From Whitmania pigra (taxonomy: Eukaryota > Annelida > Clitellata > Hirudinida > Haemopidae): DNA of 64,000 bases. The stretch is taken from NCBI GenBank assembly GCA_021613335.1, contig JAJTWR010000044.1, positions 3,427,501-3,491,500 of the forward strand, written 5' to 3'. The position numbers were made by a program, and so were the translations under genes. Of the stretch, positions 43,290 through 54,719 are shown piece after piece (position 1 is the stretch's first letter; each line of letters begins with the position of its first letter). Below the pieces are notes generated by a model. It saw only the letters and a list, made by a program, of their open reading frames with translations, was not told where the DNA came from and did not search any database.

Positions 43290-43452
43290 GGGTGTCCAGG
43301 TTGGCCGAATGGGTAGCGTTCCTGCAGTTAATAACAACAGTCGTTATGAGTCGTGTTCGCAACCCAGCCTGCCAGAGAGTGCCCTCAGGTAGGGGACAAG
43401 TTGTAGATCGGTTAAGAAGTGTCTTCATCTTATCTGGATACATAAGCACCTT
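43290..43452 (+). repeat. tRNA-derived SINE, family 1, copy I (best preserved head)
   Basis: A box TTGGCCGAATGGG at 43,301-43,313 and B box GTTCGCAACCC at 43,355-43,365 are both close to tRNA consensus. The body has AGAGTGCCCTCAGGTAGGGG and CTTCATCTTATCTGGATACA. The A box most resembles a Leu/Ser-type tRNA, but no cloverleaf can be drawn across the whole head, so it is a SINE and not a tRNA gene. Confidence 0.85.
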
Positions 43453-43639
43453 CCTATTTTTAAATATTAATAATTTATTTCTGAACTGTAATTCTTACAA
43501 AAAAAATTAATAGGAGATGAAAGTGTATATTACGGAGATTTGTTGATATTGAATTTGACAATTATTATACTGGTAGTGATGATATAATCATCATCAATAA
43601 CATCTCGTCTAGGACATGACTGAAAACATGAAAATTTTA

Positions 43640-43765
43640 TAACTGAGATTTGTTGTAGAACACACCCATTTATGCCTCATTAATATGTGCACATGATCAT
43701 GATATTCAAATTTGATCGGTACTGGGAGCCCGGTCAAAGTGGCATGGGCTATAAAAGGGGACAAG
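43640..43765 (+). repeat. Dispersed repeat with TATA-box-like motif
   Basis: TTTATGCCTCATTAATATGT, CATGATCATGATATTCAAAT and GGCATGGGCTATAAAAGGGG are shared, with divergence, with the minus strand of 7,990-8,170. The TATAAAAGGGG box in a repeat suggests an LTR-like or promoter-carrying element, but I could not find its ends. Confidence 0.5.
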
Positions 43766-45104
43766 CTAGCCAGGTAAGAGAGACGATAGATGGCGACTTG
43801 TTGTTTCAAGTGATTCGATTGAGGCATTGATATTAGTTGAAATATAGACATAGCTACATTTTAAAAATTTCACCTGAATTGAAAGATGGAGCTAAATCAT
43901 TAAAAAATAATAAAAGCATTATCATACAGAAAATCTGATATGTCATACACTTTTTTAACCATTGGACAAATTCAAATCCTAACCATTTGCAAGGGTTTCT
44001 ATAACTAATCTACAACATATATAATTATGAACTACAAAGACCCTCTGAAAACTTGATGTTTAATCTGCTTCCATATGTCCACAATATCTCAGTGTTTAAT
44101 CCTCATTTATGTTTAAAATGTTCCTCAATTCAGTTATCCCACCATACTGTCCCAAAGAAAATTATGTTCTCTTACTTACTAATCTACTGCTATTTTTATT
44201 TTCATATTTACTCATTTATTTGATCACTTATTCAATTGCCTTTTAAGTATTGTTCTGTTTTGTTATAGTGCTTTGGCAATGGAAATGGGCATCTAAGAAA
44301 CTTTGAATATCAACTAACTGTAATTGCATTTTAGTGTCTGTTTTGATAAATAACTACACCAAGGTTCTTAAGATGGCTAGTAAGCCCCTTGCTTGAAATA
44401 AAATTTAAAAAACTCAAAATGAAGCTTCAACCATTGATTGAAATTGATCCAAATAATCACATTTTTATTCAATAGAATATAATAAAACCATGTTTTCTAT
44501 GCTATGCTGCACTACTTTTATACTATAAATTTTAGAAAGTTTAAAGTAAAACACACTATCACAATGTAAAAAAAGTGCTGGTATTTGACATATCATGCCA
44601 TGATTAATGAAAATTGTTTTGAAATGTTTGTCACCAGATTGTAGTTCATTTTTGAACTACATCAAAACAAACATTACTCAATTTTTTTTTAATTTTTAAA
44701 CAAATCTGTATTATACTTCAAGCATCAAAAGTTATTTTACCTTCCACTTTATGAAAAGTATGGTAATAACACACATCAGCAAAACTTTTTATTATACTAA
44801 ATATCTAAGGCACCACGTGGATGACATAGCATTTTCAAACATTTATCGAACAAAAACAATTTATTTTGTCCTAAAAAAACCGAAAATCTTATGAAGCCGA
44901 AGAATAAGTACATAGTGGATAAGACTTTGTTATTCAACAGATGACTTTTTTAACAAATATTCCGAGTGAAATACCAAGATTCACTCATAGCAGCAGTTTC
45001 TAGATATATCAGATATATCCTACATTAAAATAAAAACCTATTACATATTAACCTGCTGATTCCTGCTTGTACAAACACACCAAAAACAGTCACCACAATA
45101 TAGG

Positions 45105-45113
45105 CGAAATGCC
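45105..45113. repeat. Left 9-bp target-site duplication of foldback element
   Basis: CGAAATGCC immediately before the element; identical to 50,360-50,368. Confidence 0.95.
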
Positions 45114-45605
45114 ACTGGAGTAATCGCAGTTTAATATCTATACAGACATTCCTTAGTAAACAAAGATAAACCACGCCCCCCTATTATAATAATAAATTAT
45201 GTATATGTTGAAATAAAATAAAACGAATTATTTCAACACAAAACGTTGTTTAATTATTAAAAAATTAGTGAAAATTTATAATATATATGTATTTAGAATA
45301 TCTGTGTCACTTAAGATAGTTACACATAATGAATGTCGCTTTTGTTAAACATTCAAAATGCTATTCCAAAATTAAATTTAATTTACTTTTAACCGTATAT
45401 ATATAAATATTTTAATTTGACAAAATTGTTTCAAATTATAAATATATTTTATATGCTCCCAATATCAATATGTACTCGGAGAGCTATAAAGGGATTTTTA
45501 ACCGGGCTAATTAATGAACATTAACAAAAAACAAATAACACACAAAAACAGGTTATTTAAACTACACATATAAATGATGCAAGTGTTGAAATAATATTGA
45601 GCGTC
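45114..45605 (+). repeat. Foldback outer inverted repeat, left arm
   Basis: 492 bp with near-perfect complement at 49,869-50,359. It includes AAAGATAAACCACGCC, the stretch TATGCTCCCAATATCAATAT and the junction AATATTGAGCGTCTATAGCC into the tandem array. Differences from the right arm are scattered single bases and a few short indels, mostly in the A/T runs near 45,270 to 45,310. Confidence 0.95.
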
Positions 45606-46840
45606 TATAGCCCACCAATATCCATATTGAGAGCTAAAAATAGATTCTGAATATCAAGACTCTTTAAGCCATATAGATAATGAGGCTAGCTTGTCAAGCT
45701 ATGAACCAATATTATAATGAGTGCCTCTTTCCTATAGCCCACCAATATCCATATTGAGAGCTAAAAATAGATTCTGAATATCAAGACTCTTTAAGCCATA
45801 TAGATAATGAGGCTAGCTTGTCAAGCGTTGAACTAATATTATAATGAGTGCCTCTTTCCATATAGCCCACCAATATCCATATTGAGAGCTCAAAATAGAT
45901 TCTGAATATCAAGACTCTTTAAGCCATATAGATAATGAGGCTAGCTTGTCAAGCGTTGAACCAATATTATAATGAGTGCCTCTTTCCTATAGCCCACCAA
46001 TATCCATATTGAGAGCTAAAAATAGATTCTGAATATCAAGACTCTTTAGGCTATACAAATAATGAGGCTAGTGTAATATTAATATTATAATGAGCGGTCC
46101 TTTTCCATAGCCAACCAATATCTATATTGAGAGCTAAAAATAGATTCTGAATATCAAGACTCTTTAAGCCATATAGATAATGAGGCTAGCTTGTCAAGCG
46201 TTGAACTAATATTATAATGAGTGCCTCTTTCCATATAGCCCACCAATATCCATATTGAGAGCTAAAAATAGATTCTGAATATCAAAACTCTTTACGCTAT
46301 ACAAATAATGAGGCTAGTGTAATATTAATATTATAATGAGCGGTCCTTTTCCATAGCCAACCAATATCCATATTGAGAGCTAAAAATAGATTCTGAATAT
46401 CAAGACTCTTTAAGCCATATAGATAATGAGGTTAGTTTGACAAGCTATGAACCAATATTATAATGAGTGCCTCTTTCCTATAGCCCACCAATATCCATAT
46501 TGAGAGCTAAAAATAGATTCTGAATATCAAGACTCTTTAAGCCATATAGATAATGAGGCTAGTTTGACAAGCTATGAACCAATATTATAATGAGTGCCTC
46601 TTTCCTATAGCCCACCAATATCCATATTGATAGCTAAAAATAGATTCTGAATATCAAGACTCTTTAAGCCATATAGATAATGAGGCTAGCTTGTCAAGCG
46701 TTGAACCACTATTATAATGAGTGCCTCTTTCCTATTGCTCACCAATATCCACCATATTGAGAGCTATAAATAGATTTTGAATATCAAGACTCTTTACGCT
46801 ATACAGATAATGTGGCTAATGTTGAATTAATATTACAATG
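45606..46840 (+). repeat. Foldback inner tandem array, left (about 10 units)
   Basis: Units begin TATAGCCCACCAATATCC at about 45,606, 45,733, 45,861, 45,988, 46,106, 46,234, 46,353, 46,479, 46,606 and 46,733. Most are 127-128 bp; two units (starting 45,988 and 46,234) are about 118 bp, share the same deletion and the GAGCGGTCCTTTTCC variant, and alternate with full units, so the array grew by copying multi-unit blocks. Each unit holds the palindrome CAATATCCATATTG and ends in TGAGTGCCTCTTTCC. Confidence 0.95.
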
Positions 46841-49389
46841 AGCAGAGTTATGACGGCAGATCTCTATTGGGGCGCAGGGAAACACAAAATTTGAATTTGA
46901 GGACGCTTTTTTCATTGGGGGTCGTCAACAAAAGATGTCCGCAAAAAACCTTAACTTTAATTTTTAATTTGTGTCACGTTACATAGAGGTTTACCCCCTC
47001 CCCTCGAGCGTGACATATTTTATGGACGGTCCCAAAATTATCAATAAAATTATATTTAAGAAATAAAAATAAAATCAATAAAAATATAAATTATGTCGTT
47101 TTTATTTCGCAAAAAGCAATTGCCCTCCCCTCTCAGTATTCTTAGTATGCTTTTGAAGCCCCCCCACTTGCGAGCTTTTTTGAATGACCCCTTGTCCTAA
47201 GGTCTACTTACGATTAGACCAAGGTTTTATTTTTTAATGCATATATTCCGTGCTAAGAATTAAATCTATATCTTTAAATCTTTCTTGTCAGATCGATTAC
47301 GTTGAGCTTATCTAATCAATAGGCGATAGAAAGTATAGTGTGTTTAAAAGTGAACAATATTGAAATGAATATATTAGGGTAAAATTGCATTCAAATCCTT
47401 TCAATAATACATTCTAAAGTACAAGTACTAAAATTAAATATCACCCATGACTTGGAGACAAACATGTCTGAAGTTGAATTTCTAACTACATATATTTAGC
47501 AAGATATTAATAAAAACGTGTTTAAAACAAACATTCATTTTCGTTTAAGAATCACTTTATAAAAGTATAGGTAATTACAATCTAACTAACATTATAATCA
47601 TAGAAAAAAACGTTTGAACGTTATATTAAGAAAGATATAATAAATGTTCTGCAGAACATACAAGTGCCTAAAATCTCGACTTCAACCAATTTTAGAGAAC
47701 CCATTCTTTTAAGCATATTAGAAAATGAAGTTTTCTTCCATAATCTGAAGTTTGACCTTCCAATTCAAATTAGTTTGAGAAATATTCACCATAAAGTAGT
47801 CAATCGAGAAACATGCACGACCTGAGATTCAAAATCTACTAGTGGGTAATGTAAATCTTAGTGACATTTTTCATAATCTGGTGTATAATAAAAATAATAA
47901 AATTTTTAAAACATAACGTAGAACAATAGAATCTAATAAAACATTAATTATTAATTACTAATTATTATTTTTTTTTATTAATTCTAATAAATACCGAAAT
48001 AACTGGGTTATTATTGGTTAAAAGCTAAATTTCAACATTTTATATAGTTTATTGTATACATTATTTTTAACATAAAAGACTTTAAAACAAGAAAAGCTTT
48101 CCGTGACAGCAAACCTACTTTTTCCAAGATTTCTTTGAAATGCGTTTATTCGTTCCGCATAATTAAAAAGGAATCGTAGCCTAAACTCAAAATCGTTAGT
48201 TGATGCAATTTATTATTATTAACTACAAAACAAAAAATTATTAAAACGATGTAAATAATAACTAGTATTATTCAACCGACAAAAAATATCAGCCTTGAAC
48301 AACCTATTCATTAAAGGAGGTATGGTCAAAGCAATTAAATGACTAGTTGATGAATGACAGATCAAATCAGAAAGAAATGAACACATCCATACTTGTGGAT
48401 GATGTTACTCATTATTACTGTTATTTTCATTACTATTGGAATTTGCAACAACACATCCTAGTCATTTCAGCTTTTTTAGCGGACAAACCCTCGCACAATC
48501 TGAGGAGACCTTTATTTGCTTCTAGCCAAAAGTCACGAGGCCAAACCCTCATAAATCATGACAAGATGATGTTTTTTCCATCTGGTCTAAAGTCGGGGGA
48601 CAACGTACCTGGTCCTAGTCATCTCCAAAATGACGTCATCAGACATTTTAAATGGTTTCATATAAAAAACCACTTACAAAGAGCCATGTTAGAGTAACCA
48701 AATAACAAGTTGTCGGAGCAGTTGTAGCGAGAGTCAATCAGCATGCGGCGCTCATATTTATTTATTTGATGAAAGTCCATTGCATAACTAAGAGCTTATA
48801 AAAACAATGTCTGCTTATAACTTTATACAAAGGATTTTATGTATACGTGGAAAGTTATCATAGGTATATTGCAGGAGGCGTCTATAAAAGACGTCCGTAA
48901 AAATTGCAGATTTTGTCTCCCATCGCCTTCCTCCGCAAACGTCCGCTATTTTACGGACGAAGGCATTTTTTGCCAACCCAAACATTTCCTAAGAACTTAC
49001 TTCAATGAATAAGCAATTATTTTTGTTTCAAGAATCCAATTGTTGCAGTTCATTAAAATTTGTATCCAATAATGTAATTTTTTATTTGTCTTTTGTTGAT
49101 TCACCGAAGATTTTTGTATTGTTTTTAGTTGTTTGAATTCGTTTATTTAAAAATTCTGAACAAGAAACAAAAAAATATACATTGTATCCCAAGGGATATA
49201 ATTCCTGTCAAAATGATTAGTATAGTAACAACACAACCCTGCTGTCAAGTTTGTAGCATAAAAACAAAACGAATTTGAATCAAAGCTGTTAAGCGCAAAT
49301 AACTTGAAAAATAAGTGTCTGATGACAAATAGATTAGTATTGTGAGAAAGATAAATTAAATTTCTTCAGAAGTAAACCTTAGACTTACA
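46841..49389. other. Central region of the foldback element, no recognised gene
   Basis: 2.5 kb between the inner arrays. The longest open frame (48,347-48,697, plus, 116 codons) has no motif I know and lies over a stretch with ordinary base composition. GC-richer patches at 46,850-47,040 (with GTGACATATTTTATGGACGG) and 48,880-48,970 (ACGTCCGTAAAA and TTTTACGGACGAAGG, partly self-complementary) look like pieces of other repeats. Confidence 0.6.
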
Positions 49390-49868
49390 ATATTGGTTCA
49401 AGCTAGCCTCATTATCTGTATAGCGTAAAGAGTCTTGATATTCAGAATCTATTTATAGCTCTCAATATGGATATTGGTGGGCTATAGGAAAGAGGCACTC
49501 ATTATAATATTAGTTCAACGCTTGACAAGCTAGCCTCATTATCTATATGGCTTAAAGAGTCTTGATATTCAGAATCTATTTTTAGCTCGCCATATGGATA
49601 TTGGTGGGCTATAGGAAAGAGGCACTCATTATAATATTAGTTCAACGCTTGACAAGCTAGCCTCATTATCTATATGGCTTAAAGAGTCTTGATATTCAGA
49701 ATCTATTTTTAGCTCTCAATATGGATATTGGTGGGCTATAGGAAAGAGGCACTCATTATAATATTGGTTCAACGCTTGACAAGCTAGCCTCATTATCTAT
49801 ATGGCTTAAAGAGTCTTGATATTCAGAATCTATTTTTAGCTCTCAATATGGATATTTGTGGGCTATAG
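49390..49868 (-). repeat. Foldback inner tandem array, right (4 units)
   Basis: Minus-strand copies of the same 127-bp unit, here without the 118-bp variant. The units are very similar to each other and to the full-length left units. Confidence 0.95.
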
Positions 49869-50359
49869 ACGCTCAATATTATTTCAACACTTGCATCATT
49901 TATATGTGTAGTTTAAATAACCTGTTTTTGTGTGTTATTTGTCTTTTGTTAATGTTCATTAATTAGCCCGGTTAAAAATCCCTTTATAGCTCTCCGAGTA
50001 CATATTGATATTGGGAGCATATAAAATATATTATAATTTGAAACAATTTTGTCAAGTTAAAATATTTATATATATACGGTTAAAAGTATATTAAATTTAA
50101 TTTTGGAATAGCATTTTGAATGTTTAACAAAAGCGACATTCATTATGTGTAACTACCTTAAATAGGACAGATATTTTAAATACATATATATTATAAATGT
50201 TCCTTAATTTAAAAAAAATTAAACAACGTTTTGTTTTGAAATTATTTGTTTTATTTTATATCAACATATACATAATTTATTATTATAATAGGGGAGGCGT
50301 GGTTTATCTTTGTTTACTAAGGAATGTCTGTATAGATATTAAACTGCGATTACTCCAGT
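49869..50359 (-). repeat. Foldback outer inverted repeat, right arm
   Basis: 491 bp complementary to 45,114-45,605, ending ...GCGATTACTCCAGT at 50,359. Confidence 0.95.
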
Positions 50360-50368
50360 CGAAATGCC
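50360..50368. repeat. Right 9-bp target-site duplication of foldback element
   Basis: CGAAATGCC immediately after the element; identical to 45,105-45,113. Confidence 0.95.
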
Positions 50369-50785
50369 GAACATATAAAGCAATAATTTATAAAAATCTA
50401 AACAATAGAATTTTCAGACTACTTGTATATTAAGTCAACTAAATTTTTGTAATTTACAACATAACTGAAAAATTTAATGTAGAATATATTCATTTAAAAT
50501 ATTGTTTGATGACTGACACTATTCATTAAGCGCACAAAACCTGGCATGTTCATCACACAACTTTTTGAGAATTGATAAAATATTACATCTTTAACTTAAT
50601 TTAGAAATGCGATTCACTCTTAGCAGTTCTTTGAATGTTCTAATACTTTGTTTTCCCGAAAATAAGGCAACGTCTTAAAGTAATTTTTGCTCCAAAAAAC
50701 GCGCTAGGGCTTATTTTTGGGGGTGTCTTATATATCATAATCAACAACCCACCAGAACATCTTTTCATGTTATTAAGCTGCCAGA
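50369..50785. other. Spacer with a short dispersed-repeat end
   Basis: AT-rich spacer. At 50,652-50,733 TTTTCCCGAAAATAAGGCAA followed by GGGCTTATTTTTGGGGGTG is an inverted-repeat pair (CCCGAAAATAAG and CTTATTTTTGGG) of the kind seen at MITE ends; no full element could be delimited. Confidence 0.45.
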
Positions 50786-50793
50786 GGCAAGTA

Positions 50794-51920
50794 CAGGGGC
50801 GCAACCAGCGAAAAATGCTGGGGGGGGCTCAAGTTTAGAAAAGCCCGACGCAGTCGAAAAATTTTTGAAACTGTTCAAATCAATACTACTAGTTTTAATT
50901 AATAAAGAATTAAAGATAGAACTGATTATTATTATAAATTTTTATTTATAAGTCTGCAGTCTTTTTTTGTATCTTTAATAATTTATTAATGAGCTTGACT
51001 ATCTTCTGTTTCAAAGTTTCAAGCCAGTTAAAGCAACTGTAAAAAAAAAACAGTTTAAAACAATTTTGAAATGTTGTAGTCTAAATTACATTTTGATGTG
51101 TTTGCAGTTACAAAATAATTTTTCGATCAGTCTGTGAAAATCTGTTCACCATTTTATTTACTGGAAGAAGTGCAGTAGTTGTTTTGTTCACAGATATTCT
51201 CAATAAACTTTGCAAACGACAGGCAGACATAGTCGTCCCAAGATGACTTTTAATAAGGCGAAGTTTAGAAAAGGCCCTTTCTGCATCTGATGATGTAAAT
51301 GTCTGAGTAAGAGCAACATCGAGTATATGCAACTCGGGCTGAATGCTTGTGGCACAGAAAAGATCTTGCAGTTCGATACATGCATTGGGATCAGACTGAT
51401 CAGCACGTAAACTTGTCGATGTGAATTGGAGCTGTCTTTGCACAGTTTCAGCGTCTTTTCCACGAAGGTTGCAGAATTCCGAAAGCTCGGGAGTCATTGT
51501 GCCATTCTGCAAAGCATCAAGAGCAGCCAAGGCAAGGTTGTCAAAACGACATTATCTGATCATCAGATAACCAGCGAAAAATGCTGGGGGGGGCTCAAGT
51601 TTAGACAAGGGACGAAAGCGAAAAATTTTTGAAACTGTTTAAATCAAAACTACCAATTATAATTAATAAAGAATTAAAAATAGAACAGATTATTATTATT
51701 ATGAGTTTGACTATCTTCTGTCTACAGTATTATTTTGTATCTTTAATAATTTATTAATGAGTTTGACTATCTTCTGTCTCAAAGTTTCAAACCAGTTAAA
51801 TCCCCTTACCCCCCCCCCCAAAAAAAAAAACTCATCGGATTTGGAAAAATTGCAGGGTCTCTCCTATTAGGCCTGGGGGGGGCGCAAGCCCCCCCCTGCC
51901 CCCCCCTAGTTGCGCCACTG
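50794..51920 (-). mobile_element. hAT transposon with perfect 8-bp TSD and transposase C-terminal remnant
   Basis: Left end CAGGGGCGCAACCAG and, on the minus strand, right end CAGTGGCGCAACTAG are hAT-type terminal repeats. GGCAAGTA flanks both sides (50,786-50,793 and 51,921-51,928). Minus-strand frame 51,530-51,108 encodes LHILDVALTQTFTSSDAERA followed by FSKLRLIKSHLGTTMS and RLQSLLRISVN, the hAT C-terminal dimerisation domain. Only about 140 codons remain. A second copy of the left subterminal sequence lies inside at 51,566-51,690 (ACCAGCGAAAAATGCTGGGG again), so the element is internally duplicated or a fusion of two deleted copies. Confidence 0.9.
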
Positions 51921-52069
51921 GGCAAGTAGTACGGTTTTAATCATTTATTTAAAAAATATTTTACAAGAATGTTAGAAAATTCCTCAGTTATAATATTTTT
52001 GTAAATTAGTCATATACGTTCATATCAACTTTTTCTTTCAGTTTTTTTCAGGGGAGGGGGGGGGAGAGG

Positions 52070-52384
52070 CAAACCCTCGCAGTTCTTGCGAATCCATTTA
52101 GAACCCTTGGTCTCAACGACTCACGCTTAGCAAGAGAACTTCGTGTTCATGCACCCTGCCGCATTGGTAAGACAACAGTAATTGATTTGACACACTTGAA
52201 GTATGTAGTCTTCAACAGAATTAGGCTAATACTTGACTTCATTCGCTCGTGCAATCGGCATCACTCACGAACGGATTGTTGACGATGATCAAGTATCACC
52301 GAGGTAAACCAGTATACCAAAACAAAAGATCCTTAGTAGGGATGTGCAGTCACTACAGTGAGCTCCTCCCTGGGAAGACGGAGT
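52070..52384 (-). repeat. Probable 3' end of a Ty3/gypsy element (polypurine tract and LTR start)
   Basis: On the minus strand, directly beyond the hAT insertion, CCCAGGGAGGAGCTCACTG could be a polypurine tract and TGTAGTGACTGCACATCCC the start of a 3' LTR. The position is right for the integrase fragment at 53,322-53,650. No second LTR is present to confirm it. Confidence 0.4.
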
Positions 52385-53314
52385 CAGGGACGCCCATCTC
52401 TCTTGGTATTAAATTAAATTCGCCATTGGTTGGATATATCGTTGTCTTGGTGATTTTGTTTACTTTCATAATTTGTTGACGGTTATTTGAAAGTTTGAGT
52501 TTTTTGATACGTGTTATAATAAGCGCTTAATTGGTAATAATAACAAATATTACTATAGTTTAATAAGTCTAATCAACAAGTTGTTATTACAATTCCGCAG
52601 TAATTATCAGTAAATAGTGCATCTTATGGCTGGTTATAATCCTTGTTTAAAAGGATGGTTTGAGGACGTTAAGCTGAGACCTTATCATGTTTCATATCTG
52701 AGGCGTAGATCACAAAATGTTCGATTAATTGTGAACACGCTCAAAAGTAAAATCATTAAAGAAATTTCTGACAATCAGTTCTACACTGTGATGGCGGATT
52801 CAACACGAGATAGTTCAAGGAAAGACATGTTTACTATTGTAATCCGTTTCGTAAATCAGGAAGGAATTGCAAATGAAAGATTCTTGCAAATAACCGAAAT
52901 AACTGACAAGACTGGCCCTGGAATAGGAAAGAGTAGTCAGTTGCTTGCAACGCAATGCCGTATGATTTTGCTGCTTCATTGTCGGGAGAGTTTAAAGGAG
53001 CTCAACAGAAAGTATCTGAGTTGGTTGGCCATTTTACAAGCGGATACAAGCACTACTGAAGATGTTCTTACTACTAGTGAAGAAGTTGTATTTTTGTGTA
53101 AAAGATGGATTTTGTTTAATATTTGGGAGACATTGCACACATATTTTAATGTACCATGACTCTTGTCTGTTAAATTTTATCAAAGTTTTGAGTTGGTCAT
53201 AATAGTTGTTGTTAGCGAACAATAAATATTGACAAAATATTAAGAAAACCTTTTTTGGAGTTGGGAAAAATTGTCCTTTATGCCCCTCACTATTTTGCCT
53301 TCGGTACGTCCCTG
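52385..53314 (+). mobile_element. Deleted hAT transposon (DUF4371-type) with perfect 8-bp TSD
   Basis: Starts CAGGGACG and ends CGTCCCTG, flanked by GACGGAGT on both sides (52,377-52,384 and 53,315-53,322). The plus frame 52,617-53,159 encodes MHLMAGYNPCLKGWFEDVKL then FYTVMADSTRDSSRKDMFTI and VIRFVNQEG, the DUF4371 N-terminal part of ZMYM1-like hAT transposases (the D of MADST is the expected first catalytic Asp). It loses similarity after about residue 110, and the C-terminal catalytic and dimerisation regions are absent, so it is an internally deleted copy. It interrupts an older Ty3/gypsy element. Confidence 0.9.
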
Positions 53315-53660
53315 GACGGAGTTAGTAGTAAATGTGATCCCGGTGATGATTGAGACGTACACATCTTCCTGATCTTGTGTTCAGGTGGGTTATTGGGAGA
53401 ATTTGTGATGGATGCATAAGCCATCTGGTCGACAGGAGGTCTCTTGGCAGTGGTTGTCCCCGCGTCATCATTGGCAAGATGCCAAGTTTGACACGATTCA
53501 GCGAAACACAACTGGCGGATCCATCGGGAAGTTCTATCCTGACAATGTTTTGCTTGGTATCAAGGACTTTGTAAGGACCCTGGTAAGGAGCCTCTAAAGG
53601 TTGTCGAACTCTATCTATCCGCAACCAGACATATTATCCCGGTTGCAAGGTAAGTGGCTG
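53315..53660 (-). pseudogene. Ty3/gypsy integrase C-terminal fragment
   Basis: Minus-strand frame from about 53,650 to 53,322 encodes RIDRVRQPLEAPYQGPYKVL and VSLNRVKLGI, the GPF/Y and chromodomain-proximal end of gypsy integrases, then THLNTRSGRCVRLNHHRDHI, the tail with the RTRSGR-like motif found in such elements. The same tail motif occurs in the intact-looking element at 55,621-59,873, but the two differ clearly. Everything upstream in pol is missing. Confidence 0.85.
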
Positions 53661-54700
53661 GGGGCGGATTCATTCATTTTTTAAAAGTTTCAAAATTCAA
53701 TCCATCGGCAAGTTCCCTCTCTATAGAAAGGACCGCCAATCCTTGACTGGCTCATCGATGACCAAAGAGAGTTTTTTTATTAACTTAAGTTTTTAAAAAG
53801 ATTCCTGATGCCTCAGAACATATTGAAATAACCCGGGAGTCCGTAAATAAGCAAGTTAACTAATAAGTTTATTAGAGCAAGTATTCAGTTAACGGAACTG
53901 AATAATAGAAGTTAAGTGTTTAAGGTTTGAGGTACTTAAGGATGCAAATGGATATTTGACATCGCTGTTTATCGAGAATGCTTTTCTGTGGCAGTAATAG
54001 ATACCACATGCCCGTAAAAGATGCCAAATATAAATGAAATATAAATCTAATAATTTTAGCAATATTAACTTAATTAATTTCCAAAAATTTAAGTTTACAA
54101 CAATATTTAGGTAATCTAGGTTCCTGGTAGCTTTCAAAGCCACTGGGTTTAATAATTTGGGACAAATAATATATGACAGTTGGAACTCTGTAATAAATAT
54201 ACTAATTGCATATTATATGAAGTCAAAAAATGACTTCAAGATGGCTGTTTATATTTTATTAATATAAATCAGAAATGATTAATAGATTCATCAGCTTTTC
54301 ACGTAACTAGAAAAGTACATAAATGTACGAAAGTGATAACTGCCCCTGTTCTAGCCCCTTTTTAGGGCTTTTTTGTAAAGGCGATTAAAAATCAACCGAT
54401 AGAGATAAAAATGTGCGGATTGTTTTAAAAAATAAAAGAAGGATCAAAGTGCCAGGGACGAACATTCAAAAAAAATTAAAAAATCGGGAACTATTTTTAA
54501 TTAATGCTTGAAAACTTTGAAGAATTTTTTAGGGTAGGTCCCTGTGTGCGCTAGTCAAGTCAGTTACATATTTGAATTCTCCTGAAAAATATCAGTCAGA
54601 ATATGTATAGTATGTAATTTTAATCCGCAGGGACGGGGTCGAAAAAGCTCCCGATATAATCAAAACAACTTGGGCGAAATTAGAAGATTTACGAGATATT
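53661..54700. other. Unassigned sequence in the transposon cluster
   Basis: About 1 kb between the gypsy fragment and the hAT transposase. The 84-codon minus frame at 53,889-54,143 has no family resemblance. It may contain the 3' end of the hAT element whose gene lies at 54,720-55,500, but I could not identify a terminal repeat. Confidence 0.4.
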
Positions 54701-54719
54701 AAAACAGGGTTGCATTGCG

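Larger units (their letters stand above)
42663..45104. other. Gene-poor interval with one SINE and a TATA-bearing repeat
   Basis: It contains SINE copy I (43,290-43,452) and a dispersed repeat at 43,640-43,765. The rest is AT-rich with no coding similarity on either strand. Confidence 0.6.
45114..50359. mobile_element. 5.2-kb foldback (FB-type, Mutator-like) transposon
   Basis: The element starts ACTGGAGTAATCGCAG and ends with its exact complement, inside a perfect 9-bp duplication. Outer arms (45,114-45,605 and 49,869-50,359, 492 and 491 bp) are near-identical inverted repeats. Inner arms are tandem arrays of a roughly 127-bp unit in opposite orientation: about ten units on the left (45,606-46,840) and four on the right (49,390-49,868). 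Long terminal inverted repeats containing direct subrepeats, plus 9-bp duplications, define foldback elements such as Drosophila FB, which are assigned to the Mutator (MULE) superfamily. I see no transposase in the 2.5-kb centre, so the copy is probably non-autonomous. Confidence 0.92.

Noticed and set aside
43290..43370. Possible tRNA gene
   Set aside because: A and B boxes are present but no complete cloverleaf can be drawn, and the same head occurs in many dispersed copies with a common body, so it is a SINE.
45606..46840. Regular repeats resembling a CRISPR array
   Set aside because: The units are contiguous 127-bp repeats with no unique spacers, occur in inverted orientation at the other end of a transposon, and the genome is eukaryotic.
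48347..48697. 116-codon open frame in the foldback centre
   Set aside because: No motif of any transposase or other family and no codon-level support; kept only as part of the central region.
52080..52260. Plus-strand coding fragment (LNDSRLARELRVHAP...)
   Set aside because: It reads as a short open stretch, but it lies where a gypsy LTR is expected on the other strand and matches no family I know.
53034..53222. Minus-strand open frame over the deleted hAT
   Set aside because: Antisense to the DUF4371-type transposase fragment.
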